This document shows, piece after piece, positions 1-11,554 of a DNA stretch of 64,000 nt. The notes beneath the pieces were generated by a model, which saw nothing but the letters and a program-made list of their open reading frames with translations, was not told the DNA's origin and made no database searches. The translations under genes and the position numbers were made by a program. This stretch comes from Fasciolopsis buskii (Eukaryota; Platyhelminthes; Trematoda; Plagiorchiida; Fasciolidae), in the NCBI GenBank assembly GCA_008360955.1, contig LUCM01010456.1:59171-123170 (forward strand), read 5' to 3'. Numbering within the stretch: position 1 is the stretch's first letter; every line of letters begins with the position of its first letter.

Positions 1-829
1 TTCTAATTTGTCCACCTCTTTTTCTTTGTTGGTTTCATTTCGATTGCGTAGAGCTGAGGTGGAAACCAAGACCCATCGTAAGAACTAAAACTGAAAATGA
101 GGCTTGGCTTTTCGGAAATGTACCGAAATTTATTTTGTAATGGGAGAGGTTGATCACCGACACTGACAGGGAAAATTGCGCTCTCAGACATGTCGTTTGA
201 GAGCGCCAAGTTTCGATGACGAATAATAATATTTGGTCCAATCAATTTGATTACTTCTATTTTATTCATATTTAAAGCAAACTGCATTTTAGTAATAAGC
301 CATGCGAAAAATGATTATCGATAACCAAAGTTGAACCGGCAAAGCATTCCGTGCGTTCGTCACTGAATGGCAAAAATGCCAACAGATTTATGGGTAAGGA
401 AATCCGGCAGGATGGAAGAAAATTATGGACCAAATTGTTCTTAGCCTACTCATTGACTCTTACTAATTAACATGTATTTAGTCCTGCCCAAAATGTTATA
501 CCGAAAGCAACATTTTAAACATTACAACTGCGGTTCAAATGAAGCCAGTTCTGCTTTGTTAAGAAATTGCGAAACATGATTTAAGACGTCACCACTCGGT
601 TGCTTTAGTACTGACCACGTTAGTCGGAATTTGGAGAATCCCCGAAAATAACTACTCCTTTTGGTGTCTAAATTTAGCATTATGCAATACCTATCAGCCA
701 AAAATGAAAACAATGACTATGATAACTAGTGTGCTTGTAAATTTCACAGAACAGAAATATTTGACCACATCTTGTTTCTCCAATAGTTTAATTAAAATCT
801 CCACAATTTCTTTCCAATGAATTTATTAG

Positions 830-1203
830 AGATCAGAAGAAAACACAGATTATCTAACAAAAATACTGTGGAATATCCTCCGCGAATTATCATAGTGGAT
901 GAATTTTTTGGTTTGGGAAAGTTGAAAACAATTATGGACACCTCGGAGGCATTGCGTCAACCCGCATTTCAAGCACGTCCAATTGGATCGGATACCATGC
1001 ATCCGGTCCCCAAATCCGCAATGCGACGAATTTCCGGTGAGATGAATCGTTCGAAGCCACACAGGCGACTAGCCGGTGAACGACTAGTGTTCAAACGAAT
1101 GACTACCTCGGCAGCACTTACGGCTTTGAAAGGGGTAACAAATTCTGTCTGGACAACTCCACCGTTTCCTTGTCTGGAACTTTTTGACATATCGTATAAT
1201 TTG
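830..1203 (+). CDS. XRRA1: XRRA1-like exon: region before, and first half of, the last LRR
   Basis: The reading frame is open from 817 to a GTAAGT donor at 1204 and ends in phase 0. At 1159-1200 it encodes PPFPCLELFDISYN, which matches the human XRRA1 segment PPFPELRYLSLAYN, a leucine-rich repeat with the usual LxxLxLxxN spacing. The preceding 100 or so residues are basic and low in conservation, as is the loop before this repeat in other XRRA1 proteins. The 5' edge is uncertain. AG at 828-829 follows a pyrimidine-rich stretch and is preferred; AG at 894-895 would give a shorter exon starting at 896. The ATG at 817 is not taken as a start because LRR exons are expected upstream. Confidence 0.82.
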
Positions 1204-1344
1204 GTAAGTATACATTGTCTACCTGTACTGGAAAGTGTAGTATATGAGCATATTTGACTAGAAATGAAAACGATCCGAAGTATTTCAGTCGGCAGATGTT
1301 TATGGAACAAAGCATTTACCTCTTGATTGACTAATAAACTCGCA

Positions 1345-1640
1345 CAGTTAACGACGTTGCTGTTGAGCCGATTTTCTGAAGCTATTACGAATGGCGTTTA
1401 GGAATGATTTTATTCCTGAAAAACGTGCTGTTTCACTAAGTATTCTGTGAATGACATTCAAAGGGCATTTGATGTGCCAACTTTCTAACCCCTTAAAGGT
1501 ATTATTCCACTGAATAATCGGACAACAATGATGCACGCATTTGGCCATTGTTGACGTATTGTAGACGTTAATTAGACGAGGAGCGATGGTAACCAAGTTG
1601 ATGTATTAAAGATATATGCTGTATCATCCACGGTATGAGT
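1345..1640 (-). mobile_element. LINE fragment, 3' part of an RTE-like reverse transcriptase ORF
   Basis: The minus-strand frame 1596-1348 carries NVYNTSTMAK followed by WHIKCPLNVIHRI. Position by position these resemble the family segments RVYNAAVRS and FDHRCLRSIARI, which lie C-terminal to the reverse transcriptase domain in the better-preserved copies at 39960-41570 and 53690-54425. The spacing between the two motifs is about right. The fragment is strongly diverged and short, so the assignment is tentative. Its limits are approximate. Confidence 0.5.
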
Positions 1641-3379
1641 CCCTGGCCCACACGGGGTTTGAGCTTATTCGTGGGACCTGTCCGCGCTTGTGTAGCACGT
1701 ATGTGTCATACGCTGAAGAACTAACCCAAATGGTATTGGTTAGTTTGTTGATGAGTTACTTTGTTTAGTCGTTCAGATTGCAAAGTCATATGACATTTAC
1801 CTCCTTCGCCCCAACTCCGAAGACCTAAATATCTCACGCACCTTTCGTCCAAAAACTCTATCAGTGGATCAGATATTTCACTTATTCAATCCGGGATACT
1901 CTCTGATTGCTTTCAATGCTCCGAGCTTCAGCGCTGCAAAGTAAGATGCCGCAAACCGTGGGACTGAAAGCTCATCATCTTAGAATGACGAATGTCCCGG
2001 TAGTCCCTTTGGTTCTATAACCTAAAAATGCCAGCATGATCATTGCGGTGGGAGGTGCAGCTCACTTTCTATCATTCAGTCTGGGTTTGCTCGCACTTCT
2101 GTTTTGGTGCTTGGTAAGAACATTCAAGGCTTTGTCAATGTTGCAAAAGCACTTGGCACTTCGAATGTGCAAAGTGTATATCCTGCATCAGTATCACCTA
2201 CGTGAAATGTATTATCAAACACTGTTATTTAATACATTGTCAACTAATATGGGTGATTAAATGTTCACACTAATTCCAATTAAGATTCATCTAAATTTCC
2301 CTTTGAACAAATTCATATTTGGTACAAAACGTCGATAGCAAAATTTCCTGCCATCCCCTTAAATTCCTTATCCATGATTGGATTCATTCATTCAAATGAC
2401 AGCACAATTCCTTATAAAGTTCAATATTTCATGGCCGACTTGTGATTACTATTTACGTTCTGGCCACTGCAGAATTACGCATAGCAAATAACCTCATGAG
2501 TTTCCGTTCTTACTATTCATTTTCATCATCAAATGGGAAATAAGAGCTCCCTGCCACTCTCAGATTTACATTCCATAAACCACTGGGAATCAAGCAAAAT
2601 CTTGGTTTCCAATGACTTTGTCCTGTGTCATATTACTTATGTGCTTCGTGATAGCTGTCATTAAAGGTAAAGTGGACTACTAGAAGGACTAGTATGGTCG
2701 AGGAGGTTTAAATACGTGACACCAGAACACAAATCAACTTCATACAGCGACAAACGATGACATTCCTAGGCACCACGGAAAAGAATTTAGTAAGATAATT
2801 TATTGGAAAACAGCTAACCTAGTGCTGTTTTCATGTTGCATGGTACTTTAGTTCCGACCAGTGCACATTTCTGGAACTGGGACCATCCTTATCCAATCAA
2901 AGTCTGGGATATTTAACAAATGCGCGGTGACTGGATTCCTTCTGTTTTTTGCTCACTTCCAGTGAGCCCGATGTCACTGGCCTTTCACTTCTACTTAGTC
3001 CGTCGATACAAGATTCTGATACCACGGGTCTTCCATTTATTACAAATACTCGTGAGCGGCTGGAAAACTAAAATAATAGTAAAGTTTATGCTGTAATGAG
3101 ATTTCTAATAATAAATCGTACACCAAAATGTTAAACAGACACCATCGTGCAAGCTATGAAAGAAGACTGAAAAGTCATGTCCGTTAGAGCTCGCAATTCA
3201 TTCATGAAGAATAAAACCCTAGTGAAGCGTGAAAACTCCATAAACATTTTTGGAAGGGTCTTGGATTTTTTCCTGGTTAAACTGGCTTGCCCATCAAAAC
3301 ACTTATTTTATCAAGTATTCTACTCACGTTTAAGCATGTAATTGTTTTGTTTAAACTGGAGTATTTCTCGTTACCCGGG

Positions 3380-3600
3380 GTCTTATAATCATATTTGATC
3401 ACGAACGGAAAATTTTTCGTTTACGGAGGATCTTGGTTTACGTCGAACATGACCTTGCCTCAAGGTCATCTGAGTGCGCTGCGTCAATCGCTTAGTATGC
3501 TGCCGTGACACTGAGGCGGTAATCGAGAAACGACAAAATCGTTTGGTACCAGAATTTAGTGGATATAGAACATCGGTCGATTTAAAATTTTCCATTTAAG
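3380..3600 (+). repeat. Unclassified interspersed repeat, copy 1 of 2
   Basis: This stretch resembles 48295-48500 in the same orientation. Shared landmarks in order are a TGATCACGAACGG-like start (TTAATCATGAACGG in the other copy), GACCT..AAGGTC, GCGCT, AATCGC, GGCGGTAAT/GGCGGCAAT, and AAAATCGTT followed by GG.ACCA.AAT. There is no coding signature and no terminal structure that identifies the class. Strand is arbitrary. Confidence 0.55.
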
Positions 3601-5849
3601 TTAAGTGAGGCCATCATTTGCATTACCTTAATAAAATAAAACATGCCAGGAGCATAAATTTCATAGACGAAATCAATCACATCCGAAAGTGGCCGAAAAG
3701 TTATTCATATTCATATCAAAATCACCCGAAAGAAGTTGCTTTCCCTAATCCTATGGCATGTTATTATCTATAGTTCACGCTTCATCGTCCAGATAGACTT
3801 GAATAACACTTGAATGCTCCAAGTTTCATCAGATATGCGGCGTGGATTAGTGACAATAACAAAGCAGGAAATATAATTGTCCTGCCCGATATTAGAAAAT
3901 TCTGATCCCCTCATTCTAAGGACTCATTAATTTTGTGGTTGGATGCATGTCGTATGATGACCTGAAATACGCTTACAAAAAGGACACCTGTGGAAGGAAA
4001 TTTTCAGCTGAAATAGTCCCTCTTTCTTATTGCCGTCCAAAGTGTTCACTTCTGCATGAATAACAACGGAAATTCCTTACCAATGAATCAAAAGAGAATG
4101 CTTTCTGGATATGGGTAATGTTGTCGTTATGGTAACGGTGATATTCCTTTCATTCTAAGAAAGTGTCCAGTTTAAAGAGATGGCATTGTATCCGAAAGGA
4201 GTCCATTGTTTTTCTCTACCAAAATCTGCTAAACAAGTTTTCCGGACTAAAGTGCTTTTCGTTCAGTCTGAAGTAAATCGGGTAGAACCACACTTAGGTC
4301 GAGAGTATTTCCTTATGAAATCATCCCCTCGGACTGAATCCGGATTCTTTCCAAAATATGTTTTGGTGTCTTGGAGTGACAATTAAAGGAGGTTCCCTAA
4401 TCAGTTGATACTGGCTTGGAAATTATAAAGCTTCTTGAAATATGAAGTAAAAGCACTTTCACTTTGAAGGTACTGGATACTACATCGAAGAAACCAAAAT
4501 ATCACAGAAGGATATTGGCTGGCTCACCTTTTACTAGTGCTGGATTCCTAGGAAATTGGGTGTCAGGTTACTGTGAATTGTGGATTAGTCTCACTTTGTT
4601 GTTTCTATCGGGCTTGTGATTACGGTATACATATGGTAGCCTAAATGGAATATCTATTGAATTCCTAGCATAATTGATCACTGGGGACCTCCAAAGCAAG
4701 CTATATATTACCAAAACGATTCGCCAGTTTTTGCTTAATAAAAGGAATATAAAATGAAGTATTGTTGGTACTCTGTTGCGTAATGAAGAGAAAATTGCTC
4801 ATTTGAAGCTTGTTGGATGAGTTTCAACAAGACCTGTATCAGGATGACAGTGCATTGTGACAAAAGCAAAAGTTGAATGGCTTTTGAGTGCCACTTAAAG
4901 GAGCTCCCCCAAACAGGGAGTAGGTCCGATATACTTAAATATATAGTTGAAAAAACATTCGGAACTGCGGCCGAAACGTTCATCCTTAAACTGCTTTCGT
5001 ACTTATATCTATAGTTTGAAATAGCGTTTCACTCCTCAGGGTTTTATTTCATTTCTTCTTTAAGACATGGCTGGTGTGAGCTACTAAAGACCGCGCACAT
5101 TTTTATGGATATTTCAATGAAATAACGAAATCGAGCGAGTAAGGTACCCAAGCAAGTCGAAGTGTTTGAACGTAAACTTTTAATAACCAATGAGCTGTAC
5201 AAATAAGGCACGAACTGCACCTGCATAAGTGGTTCTTGGATCGTTAACGAGACAACAGATAAACACTGACGCATAACCTTAAACTCGTGAGTTAACCAAA
5301 AAAATATACCCGGGTAAGTGTCATGGGCTAGCTGGCATCCAAGCAAACGATAGATCATGTGCCGTTAGATGCTAAAGCCGGAATGGTTAGAAAGAGTGAA
5401 GAGGAACCTATATTCAATTTAGCGGTGCGTACTTATGTTCACTTCAGTTCATTTTGTGCAACCGTTAGCCTTACACAAATGTGCTCTGGCTCTGGTTGCT
5501 ACCTTGTGGAACCAAACATTATAGACAAAACTCAAGAACCATAAGGCAGAAGGACTGTAAACAAGCAAATATAATTTGGATGCTTAGAATGCCATTGACC
5601 GAGGCTGCGAGACGTCTTGCCTATAGTCTGCAGCTAATTAATCGGGGGTTTCGTGGACCCCAAATTGTTTATCTTTCCCAAAATGCTCGGGATTTCTTTG
5701 GATATGTTATTTTCCCTTTCAACATATTTTAGGGTGTCCTCTATTATCTTGGGAAGCGATCTGTGGACATTCCTAACACCTATTTCAATCATCTTAATCT
5801 TTTGCAGTGATCTACTGATTGAACTCTACAGTCTCATACTTTATGCCTT

Positions 5850-6660
5850 AATTCAGCACTTCTACTCCAGCAATAATATGAGGATATCCAAGTTTAACCA
5901 TCGGCAATCTTCGCAGTTCATATTGTCTTCAGCGGCCTTGATTTTGAGCAGCACCGATCTTATTGCTGTAGTGTAGTCCCAATATCTGATAGATAAGCTG
6001 ACGTCAATTCCACATTACATATATCTAAAATCGCAAACGCTAATGGAGCACACTTTACACACGAGCGAAGTTGATCTAATGCACGACTTTCACCCGAGGT
6101 GTAACTGCTGAAAAAAAGGTCACCAGTCCAGTTCTGCATCAGAATGGTACACTTGAAAAGTACAGAACAGATCCAAAATATACTTTCATCAACTTTCAGG
6201 TGACGGACAGAAATCCGCAATTTACTTTGGTCTTCACACTTTGGCGCAGTGTAAGCTGCCCATTTCAAGTCAGACAGTTCCCTTCCTGAGCAGAATTCGA
6301 TGCGATCATCATCATCTACAGGTGGGGCTGTCTTCTTGTTCTTTTCAGTCAGGAAGTGGAAAACAGAGAGTGAACTAGGACATCCATGACGAACGCCGCT
6401 TTCAGTTATCACAAGCATGGTTTCCGTTGTCCGCATACAGAGTGAAAAAGTGAGATGAATGTTTTGATATATCATTCAGGGACAGGCAACCCCAGAGAAT
6501 TGAGCGGTCGTCTACGTCTACGATCGCCTGCAGACCGAGGAATAAAGCGGTGATTGACCCGCAGAAACTGTGCTTGTCGTGCAGCAATGGCTGGGTCATT
6601 GTGACTCCCGACCGCTTCAGAAACCTGCGTAAATCTTACGCGGACGCTCTCAGAGGAGCA
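5850..6660 (-). mobile_element. LINE fragment, decayed RTE-like reverse transcriptase
   Basis: Read on the minus strand from about 6660 down, three frames successively show the RT domain: DRSILWGCLSLND (6500s), then SGVRHGCPSSLSVF (the SGVRQGCP motif of this RT family), then ELSDLKWA where the family has ELSDLEYADD. The YADD catalytic box is therefore destroyed. The C-terminal conserved segment is visible near 5930-5990 as LSIRYWDYTTAIRSVLL (family: LSIKGRVYCAAVRSVLL). Frame changes and substitutions make this a dead copy. Sequence further 3' (5580-5850) may belong to it but is too diverged to claim. Confidence 0.8.
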
Positions 6661-7449
6661 CAAGATAAATGGGCCGGAAAATTGCTCGCTGGCAACCTGA
6701 ATGCAGTACTTGGTAAACTAAATCCTTTGTGGCTTTCACAGCTGGGTCTGATGCTTTTCGTATAAACTGGCACAATCATTAAATCATATCTGCTATTATT
6801 TATTTGTTTCTTTTCCCTAGTTGACCATAGTAGATTTTATTACTTGGATGCGAAATTTTCCCCATCAGTTTTGATTTTTGTATGCCGACAGAGGGAAATA
6901 TCAGTGAGTTTATAGAAACCAAAATGAGATGTTATCATCGGTACAGTCAGCAACAGCGACATACAACAGACCCTGGCACTACTTGCCTAAAAAGCTTAGA
7001 TGAAGGGTACAAACACAATGAATTTCATCATCGTACAGGATAAACAGAACCACGCTGCCCATTGTTCCGAGCAGGGTGTTGATAAGCATGATCCGATTTA
7101 GAGTTCCGAGCTGGGCCAAAGGCCTACCGATTTGTGGATCCAAATTTTGGGTCAAAGGTTTTCTTTTAGGATTTCGAAATGCCCCCTCTGGGAAGTGAGC
7201 AGTCAAGTGGCATGGCTGGCCCAAATATATTCAGCATTCGTTTTCAGGGATATTTCCTACTTTTCATTCTTTTGATATATGGAGCAGGCAGGATGCCATG
7301 AAGAATTGCCACTCGATGGATTTATGTCATGGAAATGTTATTAAGAGGGGAAGAAAGATTTTAGTCGTAATATAAATACGTAAGTTGTTGGTTGTCTTTT
7401 GTATGCAGTTCCGTTGGACTGTTCTGCACATATCAATAGCAGTCGACTG

Positions 7450-9745
7450 AAGCTTTGTTGTTGGTTTGTCGTATCCGTGCATAGGACCATTGATTGGAGC
7501 TCTTCTGGGACGAAAGAAAAGTTCTATCGGGAGTGTTCTCGATTACTCCAAAGCCTGCATTAAATGCACGTTGTGGTCGTTAGTGGTGCATGCAACGACC
7601 AAACTGGCTACTTAACAGAGGCGGGACCTATTTTCTGTCCCAGCCAATCTTGCCAGCAACGGTGATCATATCACCTAGGTTGATTCTGAATACAGATCGT
7701 TTCTGGCGAACACCAATTTTGTCATGATTTGCTAAGTCAGTCCACTTGGTGACATAGGTCGCCTTCATCGCATTATAGTCAGGTTGATTACATTGCTATC
7801 GATCACAGGCGGTGTGATTCAGTCGTAAATTGTCGATCATTCTGGTCCAAGTCCGCGGAATGAGAACGTGTTTTGGTCCGAGTTAGCTTTTGTTTGTGCC
7901 TAATCTTTAGTCTGACTAACAAGAAATCCATGTATCTTGCAGAGATGATTTTAGACTATAATCATCCACTTTATTCCCGTTGAAGCTTTTAGTAAGATTG
8001 TCGTCTCAATAAAATGCCCAGGATCTGAGCAAACACTGGGAACAGGTCAACGGAGCTCGACATTCATGAGCAAATATTATACAGGACTCCGTACTACATA
8101 CATATCAGAAACGATGGACAGCCTCGACTTCGGTTGCTCCGATGAATGTTGGCAGAACCGTTCCCCGGGGAGGCAACACACAATGGGACACGTAAATCTC
8201 TATGGGGTCACAGGTGACTGAGAAATGCGTAGGAGTAGCAGTGGATGAGAAAATAAAGGAGATTGCGCTGTCGGTACTGGTCGTACTTTTCCGCCTTACT
8301 AGGAATACTGGGTAGTCAACGGTACAATCTCAAACTTCTACTGCGCTTGTGAATAAGGGTGGATTCGTTAGAAATCTGTCTAACATAGAGCAAATTGTCC
8401 CCGCTTGCATTCATTCACTTCTATAATGTGCAAGTGAGCTTTAAGGCAACTGTACCAAATGGGCCCTTTCCGTCCTTCTTAAATACGAAACGAGCAGCAC
8501 GCCTGGGATTAGCCTAGATAAGGGGACAAATTCCGAAAGGCTGATGTCAATCGTGATTGCAACGATTTAAAGAAAGGGTGGTGCATCGTCAGATGAAAAT
8601 CCCGGAAGGCTTTATTCGGTCAGCATTGCATTCATACTGGTCGCGAACATTGTGCTTCTTCGGTTATTTACCCTTAGCAAACATCTTCCTGTTGGAATCG
8701 AACAAATTTCGGTACCGGTCGGGGTTGTCTTAATCAAGTGATGGCTCAGCGAAAACCTGAGAACATCGGAACACTTTACGTGGACACTAAACTGCCTTCC
8801 TTGACCTGAAAGCCGTGTTAGACTCTCTCATCCATGCAAATTTTGTCGCCTCTTACAAATAAGTGAGTGTCAGAGAAACTCAGTTCGCCTATCCAGCTTC
8901 TGTACTCCAATAGCCGTATGCATGCTAACGGCAATCTTTCACTGGAGTTCAACGCGATAAGTAGTCTTCTTTAAAGTTAACCCTTATGACCGATTCTTTT
9001 TAACTTCGTTGTTTAGGTGATTATAGAGATAGCCCTTTCCTTATGTGAGAATAGTGGAATTGATAGTTGCTCAGGTAATGCACGGTCTGATTTATAATGT
9101 GCTGGCGACGTTGTGCCTCCAAGTGGCAATCAATGTAAACTGTGAACTTTCCTCGACCAACAACATGACGATAGATGCATGTTTGCATTGTTTTGGCGCT
9201 TTCAAAGTGCTTTTGCGGTACCGGATTGGCTCGAAGTTGAATAGTGCTCCTTCAGAAGAAGAACTGCGTGAATTAGTCAGCTTTAGTTATTTGGATAGTC
9301 ATATCTCATCAGGTGATCGTATACTGGATAAATTTTTATGAGAATGAGAAACATATGAATAGAATTTTTCAAAAATTGATACATCTGTTGCGTCGGCTAC
9401 GGTTTTATTTATCAATCAAAGATCGGGTCTACACAGCAGCAGTCACGTCGTTGGAAATTATGCAGCCCAGAATCTTGTCTTTTGAGGAAAGATTTCCAAA
9501 GACCTACAGTGTTTAAACACCGTAATCTTAGATTTATTATTAGAATATAGTGATGTACGGGGATGTAGGGTTCAGCCGCTAGACTAAGCACTCAATTTGA
9601 ATACATTAGGGTTCTTGGAACGTCTACATGCCCACGGAACCTGTGTCTACATATAGCTTTATTCTGTGATACAGTTAATCGTTAGAAGATAGTTGAGGTT
9701 GGCTTGTGTATGCGAAAGGCTAAAGGTATGAAAACCTTAACCGGT
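7450..9745 (+). mobile_element. LINE copy with endonuclease and reverse transcriptase remnants (RTE-like)
   Basis: This is the longest LINE copy in the window. At about 7590-7920 it encodes an apurinic-type endonuclease remnant: a segment reading SEYRSFLANTNF corresponds to family SDYRLFLANTNF, and LLSITGGVIQS corresponds to IAISYRWRGSVQD. The RT part follows: GTGRGCLNQV near 8710 (family GRGCIDQI), SFSYLDSHISSGDRI at about 9280-9325, and LSIKDRVYTAAVTS at about 9410-9455, then HRNLRFIIRI near 9525. Both domains contain stops and frame changes, so it is not functional. Everything 5' of the endonuclease appears lost, as is common for LINE insertions. Confidence 0.85.
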
Positions 9746-11156
9746 GGACTGGCTAGTGCAGCCGTTTAGACTTCCGACCCGGTGACCACCGGATCCTGTT
9801 AAACGTTATTCGGGAACAGTCACAATTTTCCAGTCTGTGGTTGTGTTGAATTCTACATACTATTTTTTCTTCTTTTGAGTTGATGAAGCAAATTTACCAG
9901 TTGTTAACCTGAACTGAACTGAACCGTGGCAAGATCACGCGGATTCCACCTCCAGCCTAAACTGAACTGATCAGGCAAGTCCAGTAGTGAAGGTTTATGG
10001 GACCGATATCTGCTTCGCAGGATAGCACATCATGAAGGAATCCATTCGTTGGACATCTGTAACTGAATGAAGAAGTTTTGTTAAGTATACGAAAGAAGGA
10101 AGGCGTGTATATGGATGACGGTAATCAGCTTCGGCGGTAGTAAACAGCCAGTCTTGGACGATTTGTAATGGATGACATCTTGGACACGGCTACTGAGTGT
10201 TCGGTTTCTGTTGGATGTGCAACTACTAATCTGCCAATTGCTTCAGGTTTCCCTACCCTCAGCCAAGCTGAGAGATGCTCATTTATCCGTGGAACATAAT
10301 CAAATATCCAGAGTGATTATCACCAACTTTTCATGTAAAATCATAGTATTGTTTCAATATTTTACAGAATCGACAAAAAAACTGTACGGAATTCCGCAAA
10401 CGACCAAAGCACTGACACCGCTTGAAGTATGCCACAAACAGATGACGAAATGTAAATCACCGTCCTGCTATACACTTCATCAAAACAGGATAAGAACAGT
10501 CGGGGACAGATGTTAACATTTCACCTTATGCGCTTGTCAACCTCATAGGCGATGTAATCTGTCAGTAGTGGGAAATTCACTTTTCTGAAAATAACACCAA
10601 TAGTCATAATATTAATAATAATAATCTGACGAATTGATAGCGAGAAAAACCGGAGTGTAGGTTGGTCACTGGCAAAACTCACTGTTAAAGCCAATCACCA
10701 ATTTGACGCGGTACTGCTTATAAAACCTTTGCTATGTAACGGCAACGCAAGACAACTGGCATTCACCAAGACTTTGCTAACTGAGCCATGTAATCTTACT
10801 TAGTGATGGGAAAAAGGGAACGATTCAACCACTTCATCTTCCATCGTTTTAACCTTAATCCTCTGGCTGGAATTGCCCGAACCGTTCTTTTTGTCATACT
10901 GGTCCGTTCATCGGGTTATCAATACCAAACGAATGTCCTAAGAATGTCAGATTATTGCGTAAATGCAATCGACAGGGATAAAAGGAGATGACAAAATTTC
11001 ACAGATTTGTTTTCTCCATATGTTGATGAACACGTAGCAATACTTTATACGTTCTTTGTAACTCAAAACTTGTATGAATTCTTCATAATTCTTTTGATTT
11101 TACGCGGTGCCTTGACTCATTGATTCCCTTCCCTTTTCTTTGTTTGCTTTCGTTAG

Positions 11157-11554
11157 ATAAAGTACGAACAACATATTCTTCCCGTGGCTGTTTGGCCACA
11201 GTTGAATGAAGTGTCTGTTCACCATAACCCAGTTGTTTCACGTCACTCCGGAATACCACCGTTATTGGAACATTTATTGGTGAGGCGTTTGCATTTGAAC
11301 GTACGTCGTGTGGTTGAAACTCCTAGTTGGTACAATGATAAAGGTCAGCTGATCCGAGCAGACGATCCGAAATCGGAACCAAACAATAAGCAACAAACGC
11401 AAAATCGAAACAAAATGCTTGCTTTGCCTGAAACACTTCTTAACAGATCCGTTGAAACTTTATCAACACGGCATCTGTTGAATGCAAATCAGGCAAAAAT
11501 TCGTCAGTCGGGAGGAAAATCAAAAAGAGCTGGACCCCTGCTAGTCCCCACGAG
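11157..11554 (+). CDS. XRRA1: XRRA1-like exon: end of last LRR, capping block and start of the tail
   Basis: The acceptor at 11155-11156 follows a TTTGCTTTCGTTAG pyrimidine tract. The exon opens in phase 0 and continues the LRR of the previous exon (SYNL then IKYEQH). Residues 9-40 are the best-conserved block in the gene: LPVAVWPQL, HHNPVVSRH and SGIPPLLEHLL match human LPVALFPSL, FHNNPLVAH and RGVPPLLKSFL. This is the final LRR plus its hydrophobic cap. After about residue 50 the sequence becomes polar and Lys/Asn/Gln-rich, as expected for the disordered tail. The exon ends in phase 2 at a GTATTA donor (11555), weaker than the others in this gene. Confidence 0.92.

Larger units (their letters stand above)
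1204..11156 (+). other. Intron of the XRRA1-like gene (9,953 bp)
   Basis: It runs from GTAAGT at 1204 to a pyrimidine-rich acceptor ending in CGTTAG at 11156. Supported contents are LINE fragments at about 1345-1640 (-), 5850-6660 (-) and 7450-9745 (+), plus one copy of an unclassified repeat at 3380-3600. The stretches 1640-3380, 3600-5850, 6660-7450 and 9745-11156 contain only short ORFs that I cannot assign. They may hold further decayed repeats, but no clear gene is visible. Confidence 0.8.

Noticed and set aside
2036..2260. Hydrophobic + strand frame resembling a membrane segment
   Set aside because: The flanking exons join in phase without it, no acceptor or donor fits, and the hydrophobicity is explained by T-rich DNA.
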